DNA from: Primula veris
Taxonomy: Eukaryota > Streptophyta > Magnoliopsida > Ericales > Primulaceae
DNA length: 64,000 nucleotides
Assembly: GCA_963682055.1 (NCBI GenBank)
Contig: OY821746.1
Location: 26,168,481 to 26,232,480 of the forward strand
Direction of reading: 5' to 3'
Of this stretch, positions 48,253 to 59,564 are shown piece by piece. The notes beneath the pieces are model-generated. The model worked only from the letters and a program-made list of their open reading frames with translations, was not told where the DNA came from and did not search any database. Both the position numbers and the translations under genes were made by a program. Each line of letters begins with the position of its first letter. The stretch's first letter is position 1.

Positions 48253-49888
48253 TGTTGCTTTCCGTATACGAAATAACAATTAAACAATAATAAAAGACTA
48301 AACAAAAATAAACAAAACCAGTGTAATTTTTATTAATTTCGAATTGGAAAGGAAATTAACGATTACAACATGTAGGCACTGAATAGTAATTAAAGCAAAC
48401 GTTATTCAGATTATTATTAATTAATAATCTGATGTATTGAATTGCAATAAATAGAAACTGCCGGACTCGAAAGTATAAACTTAACAGCTAGACTGTTCTG
48501 ATTGAAATTGAAATAACAGGACTGAATTGAAACTATTCTAATTACATAATTGAAATTAAAGAATAAAACAGTACTTAAAGGAAATTACAGAAAGGTAAAT
48601 ACAGAATTGAAAAGGTACAGCTAAGTACAGAAAATTAAAATACTGAAATAAAATGACAGAATTGAAAAGACAAAAATATAAATTAAAGAATTGAAAAACG
48701 TTAATTAAAAGACAGAATTGAAAAAGACGAGGCGACTGTAAACAGTCTGCCCTTAACCGATATTCGCCCAACCACATTGATGTTTCTGGTTGCGTTGGCG
48801 CTTCGATCCCAAGGTACAACGTCTCGGATGACTCGCCGGAAACTGGAACGAGTCAAGGTCGAGCTGTTGGTGGGTGGTTCTCTCTGCTTCTAATATGCTA
48901 TGAAAAAATAATGTATGCTGTTTAGAGAGAGTGAGAATTTTCGTGTGTTTTGAATGTGAGGGGGAGGCTGCCTCATATAGAGGATTCTGAAACCGCAGCC
49001 TTTAATGTGGTCATTTAATTCTGGGAGTTACATCCTCAGAATTCGCCTCCATTACTGCAGGAGTTACAACCTTACTGGAACTTTAGGGACTGCTCTTGTA
49101 AATATACAAAAGTCAATATTTCAGTTTAGTACAAGACCCAAGACCCAAGACGCGAGACATTCCCCAAACCCCAAACCCCAAATCCCAAGGCCCGCATCCC
49201 GTGGCCCACGTCTCGCGTCCCGTGACCCGAGGCCCGAGTCCCGAGACCCGAGCAAGCGCGTGCGTGTGTGGTACACACTAACACACTCATGGGTATGTGG
49301 ACATGATAGTTTAACAACTATATGTGATGGACTTATATTTATATTGTAAAAATCACTCCTGATTTTACAATGTGGGATAACCCTCAGAATTTTTTTTTTT
49401 CTTTGAAAAGTCGAGATTAAAAGTGTTAATTTTATTGTTTTTCACCATGTTCTTAGTAAAATAGGTTCATTAGCACTAGTTGCCTTTTGATTGTAGGTCG
49501 CAATGCCAACATTTTCCGTTAATGTATTTTTGATTGGAAACGCTATCATGGGGGCGTGGCTCATGAAAGAGTAGTTTTGCGATTTTATTAATAAAATGGA
49601 TCGGATATTGAATAAAAAAAAAACCCTCATGGTTTAAATCCCATCTCTTTTTCCATTTTCCAGCATTGACTTTTCTTCCTCTTTCGAGTACCAACCTTCG
49701 AGTCCAATTATCATTCACACCCATTCTCCGAATAGGTCATGCGATATACTGTTGCGAAGCTCGTCGCACGAGCTACTCAAACGTTTTGAGTACGGCTTCA
49801 GAAATTCTGAGTTGTCGCATCGAATATTGACTCAAAGATGGTCCTTGACCACTCGGAACAACCATGTTTTAAAACATGTTTTCCAGCA
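48253..49888 (-). repeat. Copia 3' LTR, long form (1636 bp)
   Basis: Shares its outer parts with the right LTR (TTCCGTATACGAAATAACAA near 48260; CATTCTCCGAATAGGTCATG near 49722). It additionally has about 859 bp (48438-49296) and about 245 bp (around 49385-49630) absent from the other LTR. On the minus strand a TATA-like CTATATGAG lies at about 48975. Contains the CCCGAGAC-rich minisatellite. Confidence 0.85.
49134..49256. repeat. GC-rich minisatellite within the long LTR
   Basis: Degenerate repeats of CCCAAGAC / CCCGAGAC / CCCGTGACCCGAG type, about 120 bp, sharply GC-rich against AT-rich surroundings. It lies in the part of the LTR deleted from the partner copy. Confidence 0.8.
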
Positions 49889-50416
49889 ATCCCCCACATG
49901 AATGCAATTGGCTCGAAAGCCCATGTCCTAAATGCAAATCAAGAGAACCGTAAAAGTTCACTGCCTAAGGTCAGGTAGCGCGCGCCTTGAACCTGCCGTA
50001 GCGTAGTTTCATCCGGAATACTGCTATTAGGTAACATAAATGCTTTGAACCCTTTAACTTTGCGTATCCCAGCATGATACCCGTACAGTGCCCTTGCTAC
50101 CCACGTACTAGGCCATTTAGTTGTTGTCCATATTTGGCCTGGACTGCCTTGGCAACTTCAATTGAGTGCTCTAGTGAATTAGCCCAAGCTCATCACATGG
50201 TACCGGCCTTACACACTCGTTATAGGTGGTTCCAAGTCGAAGGTGTCCTGACTCACCTTACTCGACCATCAAGTTACTTGGATCATTAAGAGCCTCAAGC
50301 TCACCTTTACAATGGTACATGTCTATCACTCTGTCATCGCGGGAATGGGCTAGGAACTACAGATTTCCGAGTGCTTTGTTCAGTTGCCCTTACAGTTCAG
50401 TTTCCCTTTGAACCTA

Positions 50417-51106
50417 TCAGGAAATATTCCGTTTAGGTTGGGTTGCCTGTGGGGGGGCCACCAATTTAATGGGCTTTAATCCCATTTCGTTCGATGACGT
50501 CTCGACTCCTACTTGAGTCAAGCCTTTTGTTAATGGATCCGCTATGTTTTCCTTTGATCTCACAAAATCTAAGGATACCACACCATTGGATAACAATTCC
50601 CTTACGGATTTATGTCTCCGACATATATGTCGAGACTTTCCATTATACATATGATCCTGAGCCCGCGCAATAGCTGATTGACTATCACAATGCATGCTTA
50701 TTGAGGGAACAGGTTTTGGCCACATTGGAATTCCTTCCAAAAGACTTCTCAGCCAGTCTGCCTCTTCGGTTGCTAAGTCTAACGCTATGAATTCAGATTC
50801 CATAGTTGACCTTGCAATACACGTCTGTTTGGAGGATCTCTAAGACACAGCAGCTCCTCCCATTATAAACACATATCCACTCGTGGACCTTGTGCTATTG
50901 GAGTCTGATATCCAGTTGGCATCTGAGTACCCTTCCAGTACCGCTGGATATCTGGTATAGTGTAGCCCGTAATCGGCTGAAAACCTCATATATCTGAGAA
51001 GTTTCATTATGGCCTTCCAGTGTTCCTCATTCGGATTGCTGGTGTACCTGCTCAGTCTACTCATTGAGTTTGCTATTTCTGGTCTAGTGCAATTCATTAT
51101 ATACAT
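50417..51106 (-). pseudogene. Copia RT C-terminus and RNase H remnant
   Basis: Two open pieces in one frame: 51106-50840 ([19 protein letters not shown] and [19 protein letters not shown], the start of RNase H) and 50803-50417 (ESEFIALDLATEEADWLRSL, CDSQSAIARA, ENIADPLTKGL). A TAG between them replaces a normally conserved Trp position. Shifted in frame relative to the RT piece upstream. Confidence 0.88.
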
Positions 51107-51825
51107 GAGACTGCCTTACTGCCCTTGTCAAACTTGTCTAGTACTTGTTTAACATAGTGACTTTGTGACAAGGCATACCTCTCTGATGTTTTGGTAATCT
51201 TCATACCAAGTATTACATCAGCTATACCCAGATCCTTCATATCGAAGTGTTGTGACAACATTTTCTTCATGGAGCTGATTCTATCAGTACTCCCAATTAT
51301 AATCATGTCATCCACATAGAGACAGACTACAACACAGTCTCTTCCACTTTCTTTAGTGTAGACACATTTATCGCACTCATTAATGCAAAAACCGTTTGAT
51401 AGCATAATTCTATCAAACTTCTCGTGCCATTGCTTTGGTGCTTGTTTGAGTCCATATAGAGACTTTACAAGTTTGCACACTTGGTGCTCTTTACCAGGAA
51501 CTACAAACTCTTCCGGTTGTTCCATGTAAATTTCTTCTTCCAGTTCTCCATTTAGAAATGTCGTCTTTACATCCATTTGATGTATTTCCATATCAAACAA
51601 AGCTGCGAGAGCAATGACGATTCGGATAGACGTTTTCCTGGAGACATGAGCATATGTGTCAAAATAATCGACACCTTCAGTTTGCCTGAAGCCTTTTACT
51701 ACAAGTCTCGCCTTATATTTCTCAATCGTGCCGTCAACCATTAACTTCCTCTTGAAGATCCAGTTGTGACCTAGGGGCTTACATCCTGACAGAAGATCCA
51801 CTAGTTCCCAAGTGTGGTTTTGCAT
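51097..51825 (-). pseudogene. Copia reverse transcriptase remnant
   Basis: About 240 codons of the copia reverse transcriptase. Visible motifs: WIFKRKLMVDGTIEKYKARL, EIHQMDVKT, GELEEEIYMEQPE, SLYGLKQAPKQW and the catalytic CLYVDDMIII. The frame is lost near 51097 and is preceded upstream by an in-frame TAA (51865). Confidence 0.92.
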
Positions 51826-51864
51826 GATTGATTTTATCTCATTTTGGATAGCTTCTTCCCAATA

Positions 51865-52917
51865 TTAGGAATCCGGTGTTGACATAGCTTGTTTATATGT
51901 CACAGGTTCGCCTTCAACCATGAAGGTTAAGAAATCAGGTCCAAAGGAAGTTTCCTTCCTTGCCCTTTTGCTACGCCGAGGCTCTTCCTCTTCCTCTATC
52001 GGTTCACTTGCCCTCACATTTCCTTTATTGTTCAACTCTTGAGTTGGTACAGATGTATGTAATTTACGGGGAAAGATATCTTCAAAGAAAGAGGCCTCTC
52101 GGCTTTCCATATACGTATCTACGTGCACATCGGGATTGTCCGACTTGTGTACGAGAAACCGATATGCACTACTATTATGTGCATATCCGATGAACACACA
52201 GTCCACCGTTTTAGGACCAATTCTCATCCTCTTAGGAGTGAGAACTAGGACCTTTGTGAGACAACCCCAAACCCGCAGGTTCTTATAACTGGGTTGATGA
52301 CCTTTCTATAATTCATATGTAGTCTTATCTCGCTTCTTATGTGGTAACTTGTTTAAAACATAGTTTGTGGAAAGTATCGCTTCCCCCCACATGTTCTGGG
52401 GTAGCCCAAAACTGATTAACATAGCGTTCATCATTTCCTTTAGCGTTCTATTTTTACGCTCAGCAACCCCATTTTGCTTGGGAGTGTATGGGGCTGTGGT
52501 TTGATGTATAATGCCGCTTTCAGCGCATATTTGCTCAAGCGGTGATTCAAATTGACCGCCTCTATCACTTCTCAATGTTTTAATTTTACTATTGAGTTGA
52601 TTTTCAACTTCGGTCTTATAAAGAGCGAATTTCTCTACTACTTCGTCTTTACTTCTCATTAAGTAAACATAGCAGTATTTAGTACAATCATCTATAAAGA
52701 TGATAAAGTACTTTTTTCCTCCTCCTGTTTGTATAAACTTTAAGTCACATACATCCGTGTGTATTAGACCGAGAGGTTCACTTTCTCGTTCAACATGTTG
52801 AAACGATGATTTCGTTAATTTTGTCTCTACACAAATCTCACATTTGTGTTGCTTATTAAAGACGAAATTTGGTATTAGTTTTAGTGATATTAATTTCTTT
52901 AAAAAATTATAATTCAC
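51865..52917 (-). pseudogene. Copia integrase remnant
   Basis: Piece 52917-52306 has the end of the zinc-binding HHCC region ([13 protein letters not shown]) and the catalytic D, D, E of the integrase core ([19 protein letters not shown]..., [11 protein letters not shown]). After an in-frame TAG the same frame continues at 52227-51865 with VFIGYAHNSSAYRF and a Glu-rich linker followed by RRSKRARKE. Confidence 0.9.
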
Positions 52918-52935
52918 GTGACCTAATCTACCATG

Positions 52936-53745
52936 CTACAAATGAAATGACTCAAATAAATAAGTAAAAGTAAAATTCTTATTATTGGTCTCTTGGGCAA
53001 CAGTCATTACATTGCTAGTGCTAGCCTCAACTTTAGCATCTTTATTGGGAGCAGGTGTCCCTACGTTTAATTTAAACATGTCGTTGGTCATATAGCCACG
53101 GCCTACATAGACACCATTTTTGGTGATTACAATTTTATCGGATTCAAAAACCAGCTTGAACCCGTTCTTCACCATCACAGATCCGGATATCAGATTCTTA
53201 CGGATATCCGGAACATGGAGCACCCCTGTCAACCTCAGCTCTTTTCCCGAGGTCATGTTCATCACCACCGTTCCTTTTTCTTCCACCTTGGAAGTAGCAA
53301 AATTCCCCATGAAGCAGCTTTCTCCCTCTACCGCCTCGTAGGTCTTAAACATCCACCGGTTAGAACAGATGTGGCTCGTGGTGTCGGTATCCAGCCACCA
53401 CTCTTTGGGGTTGCTCCCCACGAGATTCACCTCAGAGACCACAACAGTAAAGTGGTCACCATCTCGTCCTCCCTCGGCCAGATGTGCCTGAGCTGGAGCT
53501 TTCCTCTTCCCCTTGCCCTTGAAGTCCGCGGCACGATGGCTGGTCCTGTTACACACAAAGCAGGTTCCCACAAATTTATTTGCGACAACAGCACTGCCTC
53601 CGTTGTCAAAACGTTTCCGTTTGACGTTGGAGCTTTCGACCACATTGGCCTTTGCCATCAGGATGTTAGCACCACCGACTCTCCTTACGGAGCGACGTTT
53701 ACTCACCTCGATATTGAGCTTCTCAATGAGCCCCTCCAGCCTCAT
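52936..53745 (-). pseudogene. Copia zinc-knuckle and protease remnant
   Basis: Carries a zinc knuckle whose last Cys is lost (CFVCNRTSHRAADFK) and an aspartic protease whose DTGAT-type active site reads DTDTTSH, so both key motifs are mutated. Ends in an in-frame TAG just before the pre-integrase region. Same frame as the gag piece before it. Confidence 0.88.
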
Positions 53746-53784
53746 TTCCTTCCGCTTGTGCTTCAGGTAGTTTTGAAAGTCTTT

Positions 53785-54573
53785 TCAAGAAGGTGGCAAT
53801 TTCTCAATCATGAGTGCCACCTGGAAAGGCTCATTAATCACTAGCCCCTCAGCCTCAAAGCGATGGTAAATGAGTTGGAGTTTCTCAACTTGCTCCATGA
53901 CACCCCTGCTGTCAGTCATACGGTACTCATGAAAGTCCGTGACAACAAATCTCTTTGTGCCAGCATTATTCACTTTGTACTTGTTTTCGAGTGTTTCCCA
54001 CAACTCCTTTGTAGTAGCTTTGGGCTCGAAAACACTGAACAACGTGTCATCTAGAACACAGAGGATATAGTTCTTGCATAGGTAGTCGGCATGTCTCCAT
54101 GCCTCAACCACAGAGAACGACTGCTCGTCCAGATCGTCCTCGCTTAGGACGGGAGCAGTCTCCTTAAGAAACCTGGTCAGATTCAGGGTGGTGAGATAAA
54201 ACAACATCTTTTGCTGCCAACGTTTGAAGTTGTCTCCCCTGAATTTTTCCGGTTTCTCCAGATGAGAAGTCGGCAAAGTTGGCACAGCCGAATACATCGG
54301 TACCTTGCCCTTGGCCGCAGCCTTGGCCCTAGCCGCAGCCTTGGTCGCGGCCTTGGTCGTAGCCACTGCTTCAGCCGCAGCCTCAGCTTTGGCCGTAGCA
54401 TCCACCATTGCCACAGCCGTGACGGCCTCAGCCGCTGCGGCTACGTCCTCGGCGTTAGCCCCCACATTCGCATCGCCCCCAGTGTTATGGACATTTCCAC
54501 CAACCACTAGGTCATGCTCACTTCCGATAGATAACTCAATAGGCGACGTGTTTGTCATCTGAAACGACAACAC
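53785..54573 (-). pseudogene. Copia gag remnant
   Basis: About 262 codons: an Ala-rich N-terminal region (residues about 40-95), then the UBN2/gag-like core with LEKPEKFRGDNFKRWQQKM, ELWETLENKY and FHEYRMTDSRGVMEQVEKLQ. Ends at an in-frame TGA after KLPPS, where gag proteins of this type normally have Trp and continue. Confidence 0.88.
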
Positions 54574-54915
54574 AATAAACGTATGAGATATGTGTACAAT
54601 AAATTCTTATGAACAAAACACCAAAACAGAAATTTGGGTTTGTAAAAGAATTTTTTTATTTAAAACAATAAAATTAAACTGTTTCCTTTTGAATACCAAT
54701 ACGGTTGATATCAAAAGGATTAAACGGTTTTTATTGAATACCAAAAGGTTGGTATCAACAAGATTCTAAAAACAAAATTAAACTGTTTGGAAATTTTCTT
54801 TGTAAATCAAATTCTAATATGATTTAGAATTGAAAACAAAAAAGCATTATTCCTTTTAAAATTAATAATTGTATTAATTAATACACGAAAGAAACAACAG
54901 GGTATCGGTTAAGAT
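54574..54915. other. Copia 5' untranslated leader
   Basis: Between the 5' LTR and gag. It contains two diverged copies of a segment with GAATACCAA..GGTTG.TATCAA (about 54690 and 54738). No clear TGG-type primer-binding site is seen next to the LTR. Confidence 0.6.
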
Positions 54916-55447
54916 TGTTGGTTTCCGTATACGAAATAACAATTAAACAATAATAAAGGACTAAACAAAAATAAACAAAACCAGTATAATCTTTATTAAT
55001 TTCGAATTGGAAAGGAAATTAACGATTACAACATGTAGGTACTAAATAGTAATTAAAGCAAACGTTATTCAGATTACTATTAATTAATAATCTGATGTAT
55101 GTGGACATGTTAGTTTAACAACTACATGAGTTGGTCTTGTATATATATTGTAAAATTAACTCTTAATCTTCCAATATGGGATAACCCTCAATGGTTTTTC
55201 CATTTTCCATTCCATTTTCCAGCATTGAGCTTTTCTCCTCTTTCGAGAGCCCAACTTTGAACCTGATTAGTATTCACACCCATTCTCCGAATAGGTCATG
55301 CGATATACCGTTACGAAGCTCGTCACACGAGCTACTCAATCGCATTGAGTACGGTATTAACAACTCAGCGTTGTCACATGTAATATCGACTCGAAGTTGG
55401 TCCTGTGACCATTCGAAAACACCCATGTAAAACAAGTTTTTCCAACA
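54916..55447 (-). repeat. Copia 5' LTR, short form (532 bp)
   Basis: Begins TGTTGGTTTCCG and ends TTTTTCCAACA on the plus strand. Relative to the left LTR it lacks two internal blocks. Both breakpoints fall at short direct repeats: GTAT for the 859-bp loss and ACCCTCA-like sequence for the about 245-bp loss. Confidence 0.9.
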
Positions 55448-55990
55448 TCTTTTACCTCGCCGGTGTTGTTTTTCGACGTTAATAAAGGGCTTCTTTATGA
55501 AATAAAAATTCCCACTAGTGTGCTTGTTGATGCTCAAAGATATTAATTCTTGGAGGATTATAGAATTTAAGGAGGAACGCTCTCTCTTTTGATCGTTAGA
55601 GATGATCGTTAAAAGCAATCGGAGTTGGAATCTTAGGATTTTGGAAGTCCCAACTGTGGCGGTGCCTCTTGGAGATTGGAATTGTGAAATCCAAGTGGAT
55701 AATTTTGCGAAGAATGGTGAGCTTCTGTTGAAGATGGCTTTGAACAAGAAGCAAATACGTAGATTTTATCGTATGATTTTCTTAACGGAGAAATAAAGAC
55801 ATTTCCTGAATTTGATTTTCATGAGAACATTGCTATCACTTCTACACCGAGTCCCTACGTACGTTCGGTCAAACTGAGGAACAAAGTCGTAGAAGCGGAC
55901 TTAGACTTGCTAAACACGAGTTAAAGCCTTAAAGTTCTGTTTTATCAATCCTTACTGACATTTTTCGTTAATTAGGTGAGCAAGGAACCA
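55448..55990. other. Spacer between copia and LINE elements
   Basis: No recognised gene. Some stretches (55600-55790, 55860-55925) look formerly coding but match no family I know; part may be the 5' region of the LINE. Confidence 0.35.
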
Positions 55991-56248
55991 ATTGACAAAA
56001 TACGTTAAGGAGATTGAAGATTGTATGCCCACTTTAAGCCCTAACAAGGCTCCCGGCCCCGACGGATTCAATGGTTATTTTTTTCGAGCTACTTGGCATA
56101 TTATTGGGAGGGATGTTATTGCGGCGATACAAGATTTATTTCGTTCGGGTTCCCTCTTAAAACAAGCTAACACCACAATAATTGCTCTTGTACCCAAAGT
56201 TTCAAATCCAACAGGTTTGATGGATTATCGACCGATTTCTTGTTGTAA

Positions 56249-56289
<41 letters not shown>

Positions 56290-57990
56290 TGCATATCGAA
56301 GATTCTTGCAAATCGATTAAAACCTTTTTTAAATGGTATTATTGAGGAGAACCAATCGGCTTTCATTCAAAATAGACGTATTAGTGACAATATATTCTTG
56401 GCACAAGAACTCATGCACAGTTATCATTTGGAAGGAGGTTCGAAAAGACTTGCTATTAAAGTGGATATAATGAAGGCTTTTATGATATGGTTAAATGGGA
56501 CTTTCTTTGGGACATTATAATTCTTATGGGTTTTTCGAGTTTATATATCTCTTGGGTTTGTGCTTGTGTTACTACTCTCTCGTATTCTATTGCGTTAGAT
56601 AGAGTCTTAGAAGGTTTTTTCCGAGGGTTACGCCAAGGGGATCCTTTATCCTCTATCCTCTTTGTTTTGTGTATGAAATTTCTATCTCTCATCCTTAAAA
56701 AGTTTGCTCTCTTTCCTGATTTTCGGTTTCATTGGAGATGTAAGGAATTTAATATTACACACTTATGTTTCATGGACAATCTTATGCTTTTTCAAAGGGG
56801 GACCTCAAGTCGGCTCATATTTTAAAGGAGGCTCTTAACCTTTTTTCGTCCCTTTCCGGCCTTACTCCTAATTCGGCTAGTAGATTTATTCGGGTTTGAA
56901 ACAGGGTCCTTACCTATTCGTTATCTCGAAGTTCCGCTCATTACAACGAATCTCAAATCCGGGGATTGCAAAATTCTTATTGAACGTATAACTAAGAGGG
57001 CATCATCTTGGTTGGGTACATATCTCTCATATGCCGGTACACTAACTTATTAAAGCTTTTTGCTAAGCATGCAAACTTTTTGGTTCTCTCATTTTATTCT
57101 TCCCGTAAAGGTTATTGATGAGATTGAGAAAAATATAAGACGTTTCTTATGGACCGGCCCGGAATTAAAACGTTTTAGATCTAAGGTGGCTTGGGTTGAT
57201 GTTACTCTTCCTTGCAAAGAAGGGGGTCTCGGTATAAAAAAAATTAGAGTGGAATAGTTCTTTGATGGGTAAAAATATTTGGATTCTCCTACATCCTTTA
57301 TCTCGGTCTATGTGGAAAATATGGGGTTTGACTCATCTAATTCGGGATCGAGATTTTTGGTAATCCTTATTCCATCTAGATGTTCGTGGGTGTGGCGTAA
57401 ACTCTTGCAACTTAGGGAGGTTTTTAGAGATCATTTTCGTATGACCGGTGTCCAAGGCGGGACCTCCCCTCTATGGCTTCCCAATCTTTCTAAAGGTTAC
57501 ACCGTCGGTTCGGCTTGGGAAACTATTAGGCTCAAGAAAGCAAGGGTTCCTTGGAGTAAAGTTGTTTAGAATAGTAAAGTTTCTCCAAGGTGTAACTTCA
57601 TACTTTGGTTAGCGAACTTGAATAAGCTTTCGATGCTTGACCGATTACAAAAAATGGGTTTGGTTCAAGTCAATTGATATGAGCTTTGCGGTCGACATGC
57701 GGAATCGAGGGACTACTTATTTTTTCGATTTGTATTCTCGAAACGCATTTGGTCCGTCTTACTTGGTAAGATCGGTTGTAATGTGGTAAAACGATCTTAT
57801 AATCAATGGATGCGTTGGGTGAGACCGTGAAGTAATGGTAAAACAGTTAGTGCGTCTTTGGGAAGTATCATCTTTGGCGACTTCCGTTTATTGTATTTGG
57901 AAATAAAGCAACGCTAGAATTTATAGAGACACTAGACTTCCTCTAGGTAAAGTCATCAAGGAAATCGAGATTTTGGTTACGTGTAGTTTG
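55991..57990 (+). mobile_element. 5'-truncated, decayed LINE (L1-type) with RT and zf-RVT regions
   Basis: Reverse transcriptase blocks in order: NKAPGPDGFNGYFFRATWH (56040), ANTTIIALVPKV (56170), DYRPISCCN (56225), ENQSAFIQNRRISDNIFLAQ (56350), KVDIMKAF (56460), GLRQGDPLSSILFVL (56625) and the active-site block mutated to FMDNLMLF (56775). Downstream are FLPVKVIDEIEKNIRRFLW-like (57085) and the RVT zinc-binding domain (SAWETIRLKKARVPWSKVV, 57510). A (TA)n microsatellite sits inside the RT, one base is missing near 56480, and further shifts follow, so it is dead. No endonuclease part and no clear poly(A) tail. Confidence 0.9.
56252..56287. repeat. (TA)n microsatellite inside LINE RT
   Basis: About 18 TA units inserted or expanded within the codons following the DYRPISCCN block; it extends the frame as alternating Ile-Tyr before a stop. 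Confidence 0.95.
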
Positions 57991-58012
57991 AATAAGTTCT
58001 CAAATGTAACTA

Positions 58013-58565
58013 CAGTAAAAGCTCTATACAGTAATATTGTGTGGACCATAAAAAAATATTATTGTATAGAAGTTATTCATATATAGAGTTTACATATTAA
58101 AAAAAGTAAAAAATACATATGTACTGTATTTACATAATATTAGATACATATACATGGTTCATTATAAGTTAAAACAAACAAATGAATCTATCAAAAGTTT
58201 AGTTAAACAAATACATGTATGTAGAAAACAAATACATGTATTTTGAAAACAAAAACATGTATTTTAAAATTTGTAAAGTCAAATACAATCTTTCATATAT
58301 CTTATTTACATGTATAAATATTATGTATATTAAAGTAAACATCATCATAAATTTATTGTAACTAGATATATATATTTTTGTAATGAAATGCATTTTATTC
58401 CTATAAGGAGGTGAATTTATAACTAACGAGAACATAAAAAACTACGGAATATGACATTAGAGAGTTTATTCCTATTTTAAACTGGCCTGAGTTTGGATCG
58501 GGATTTTTTTATTACTATAGGAAGGTTATTACTATATGCATTATTCTTACAGAGAGGTCTTACTT
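58013..58565. mobile_element. 553-bp Emigrant/pogo-like element
   Basis: The left end CAGTAAAAGCTCTATACAGT and the complement of the right end, AAGTAAGACCTCTCTGTAAG, resemble each other and the Emigrant terminal sequence. Both ends abut TA. Interior AT-rich, noncoding. It begins just after the last recognisable LINE sequence. Confidence 0.6.
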
Positions 58566-59564
58566 TAGTAGCAATAGAAATGTTTTTATTTGTAATGTTT
58601 GGAGATTGAGACCACACTTGATTCGATGAAATTCTAATCATTCCAAGTATTTGCTTGTAGCCTACCAGCATAGTTTTAAAAGTTCCGCATATCAATAAAA
58701 CGCTTAATTTCCAAAAAAACGAAGCATATGTTAATATTCATGTTATTATGTATATCAGACGCTAATCTGAAGTTACTTTAATGCATTTTGGCATTATTCA
58801 TTTGTATCTAGGGTCGAATTAAAAAGTTTTTTTGGCACACCAGGCTCCTTCTTATCATACTATTACAGTTAAAATAATCTTTTTAAGAAAGACTAGGAAT
58901 GTTCGAGCCCTTAGCTAAACAGATGGATATCATGTTTACTGGCGGAACCGTAATTTAATTTTGTGTGATCGTTCAAGTTTTTTTATTAGTATAATAACAA
59001 TAAACAGTATAAAAAACAAAAAAAAACATGTAGTTTAAAACTTAACTGATTTATCAATTGATTAAAAAATTTCAATCCCTTTTGAGATACTGGTTCTCAT
59101 TAATGATCATATTCAGTAACATTTAGTGGTATTACCATGTCGATTTCAAGGGAAAACTTCTTTAGTGTTTCCCTATGGTTTCCTTTTGTTTAGTGGTTCC
59201 TTATGTTTCAAGGAAAAACTTATTTAGTGATTCTTTAGTGGCAGAATCAGAATTTAATTTTAAGGGTCCGTTGGAGCTTTTTTTTGTTAGTACAATAAAA
59301 ATAAACGGTATAAAAAACCAAAGAAACATGTAGTTTAAAACTTAGTTGACTTGCCAATTGATTTAAAAATTTCAAACGATACAGAAAAATTGACTACAAA
59401 TACGAATTTATTATTTTAATTTTTTTTTGTAATATAACTATGAAACTACACAAAAACATTTATTTATAAAATCTTGTAATAGTATCTTAAAGATGCAATT
59501 AATTAATGAAGAAGTCAAATAGTAAAATAATGTTAATTTAATGAAAAGTAAAAAATAATCTTAA
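58566..59564. other. Gene-free DNA with a direct repeat pair
   Basis: A segment of about 135 bp occurs twice, at about 58941-59078 and 59238-59370. Both copies share a GGCAGAAT/GGCGGAAC start, then AATTTAATTTT, then ACATGTAGTTTAAAACTTA. No gene recognised. Confidence 0.65.

Larger units (their letters stand above)
48253..55447 (-). mobile_element. Decayed Ty1/copia LTR retrotransposon
   Basis: 7.2-kb element on the minus strand: 5' LTR 54916-55447, then gag, zinc knuckle, protease, integrase, reverse transcriptase and RNase H in copia order, then a polypurine tract (ATGTGGGGGAT, complement of 49889-49899) directly before the 3' LTR 48253-49888. LTRs start and end TG...CA (outer TGTTGG / CCAACA in the right LTR). 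The frame has five in-frame stops and one frameshift. The flanks AATAA and TCTTT do not match, so no target duplication is seen. A tRNA primer-binding site starting TGG is not evident after the 5' LTR. Confidence 0.93.

Noticed and set aside
49005..49349. Frame rich in Arg-Pro-Ser in the left LTR
   Set aside because: Translation of the CCCGAGAC minisatellite; no coding support.
48253..49888. Separate solo LTR rather than the 3' LTR of the copia element
   Set aside because: Its outer sequences match the right LTR and a polypurine tract abuts its end, so it is the element's own 3' LTR.
53215..53844. Plus-strand frame of about 209 codons
   Set aside because: Antisense to the copia zinc-knuckle/protease region; no independent homology.
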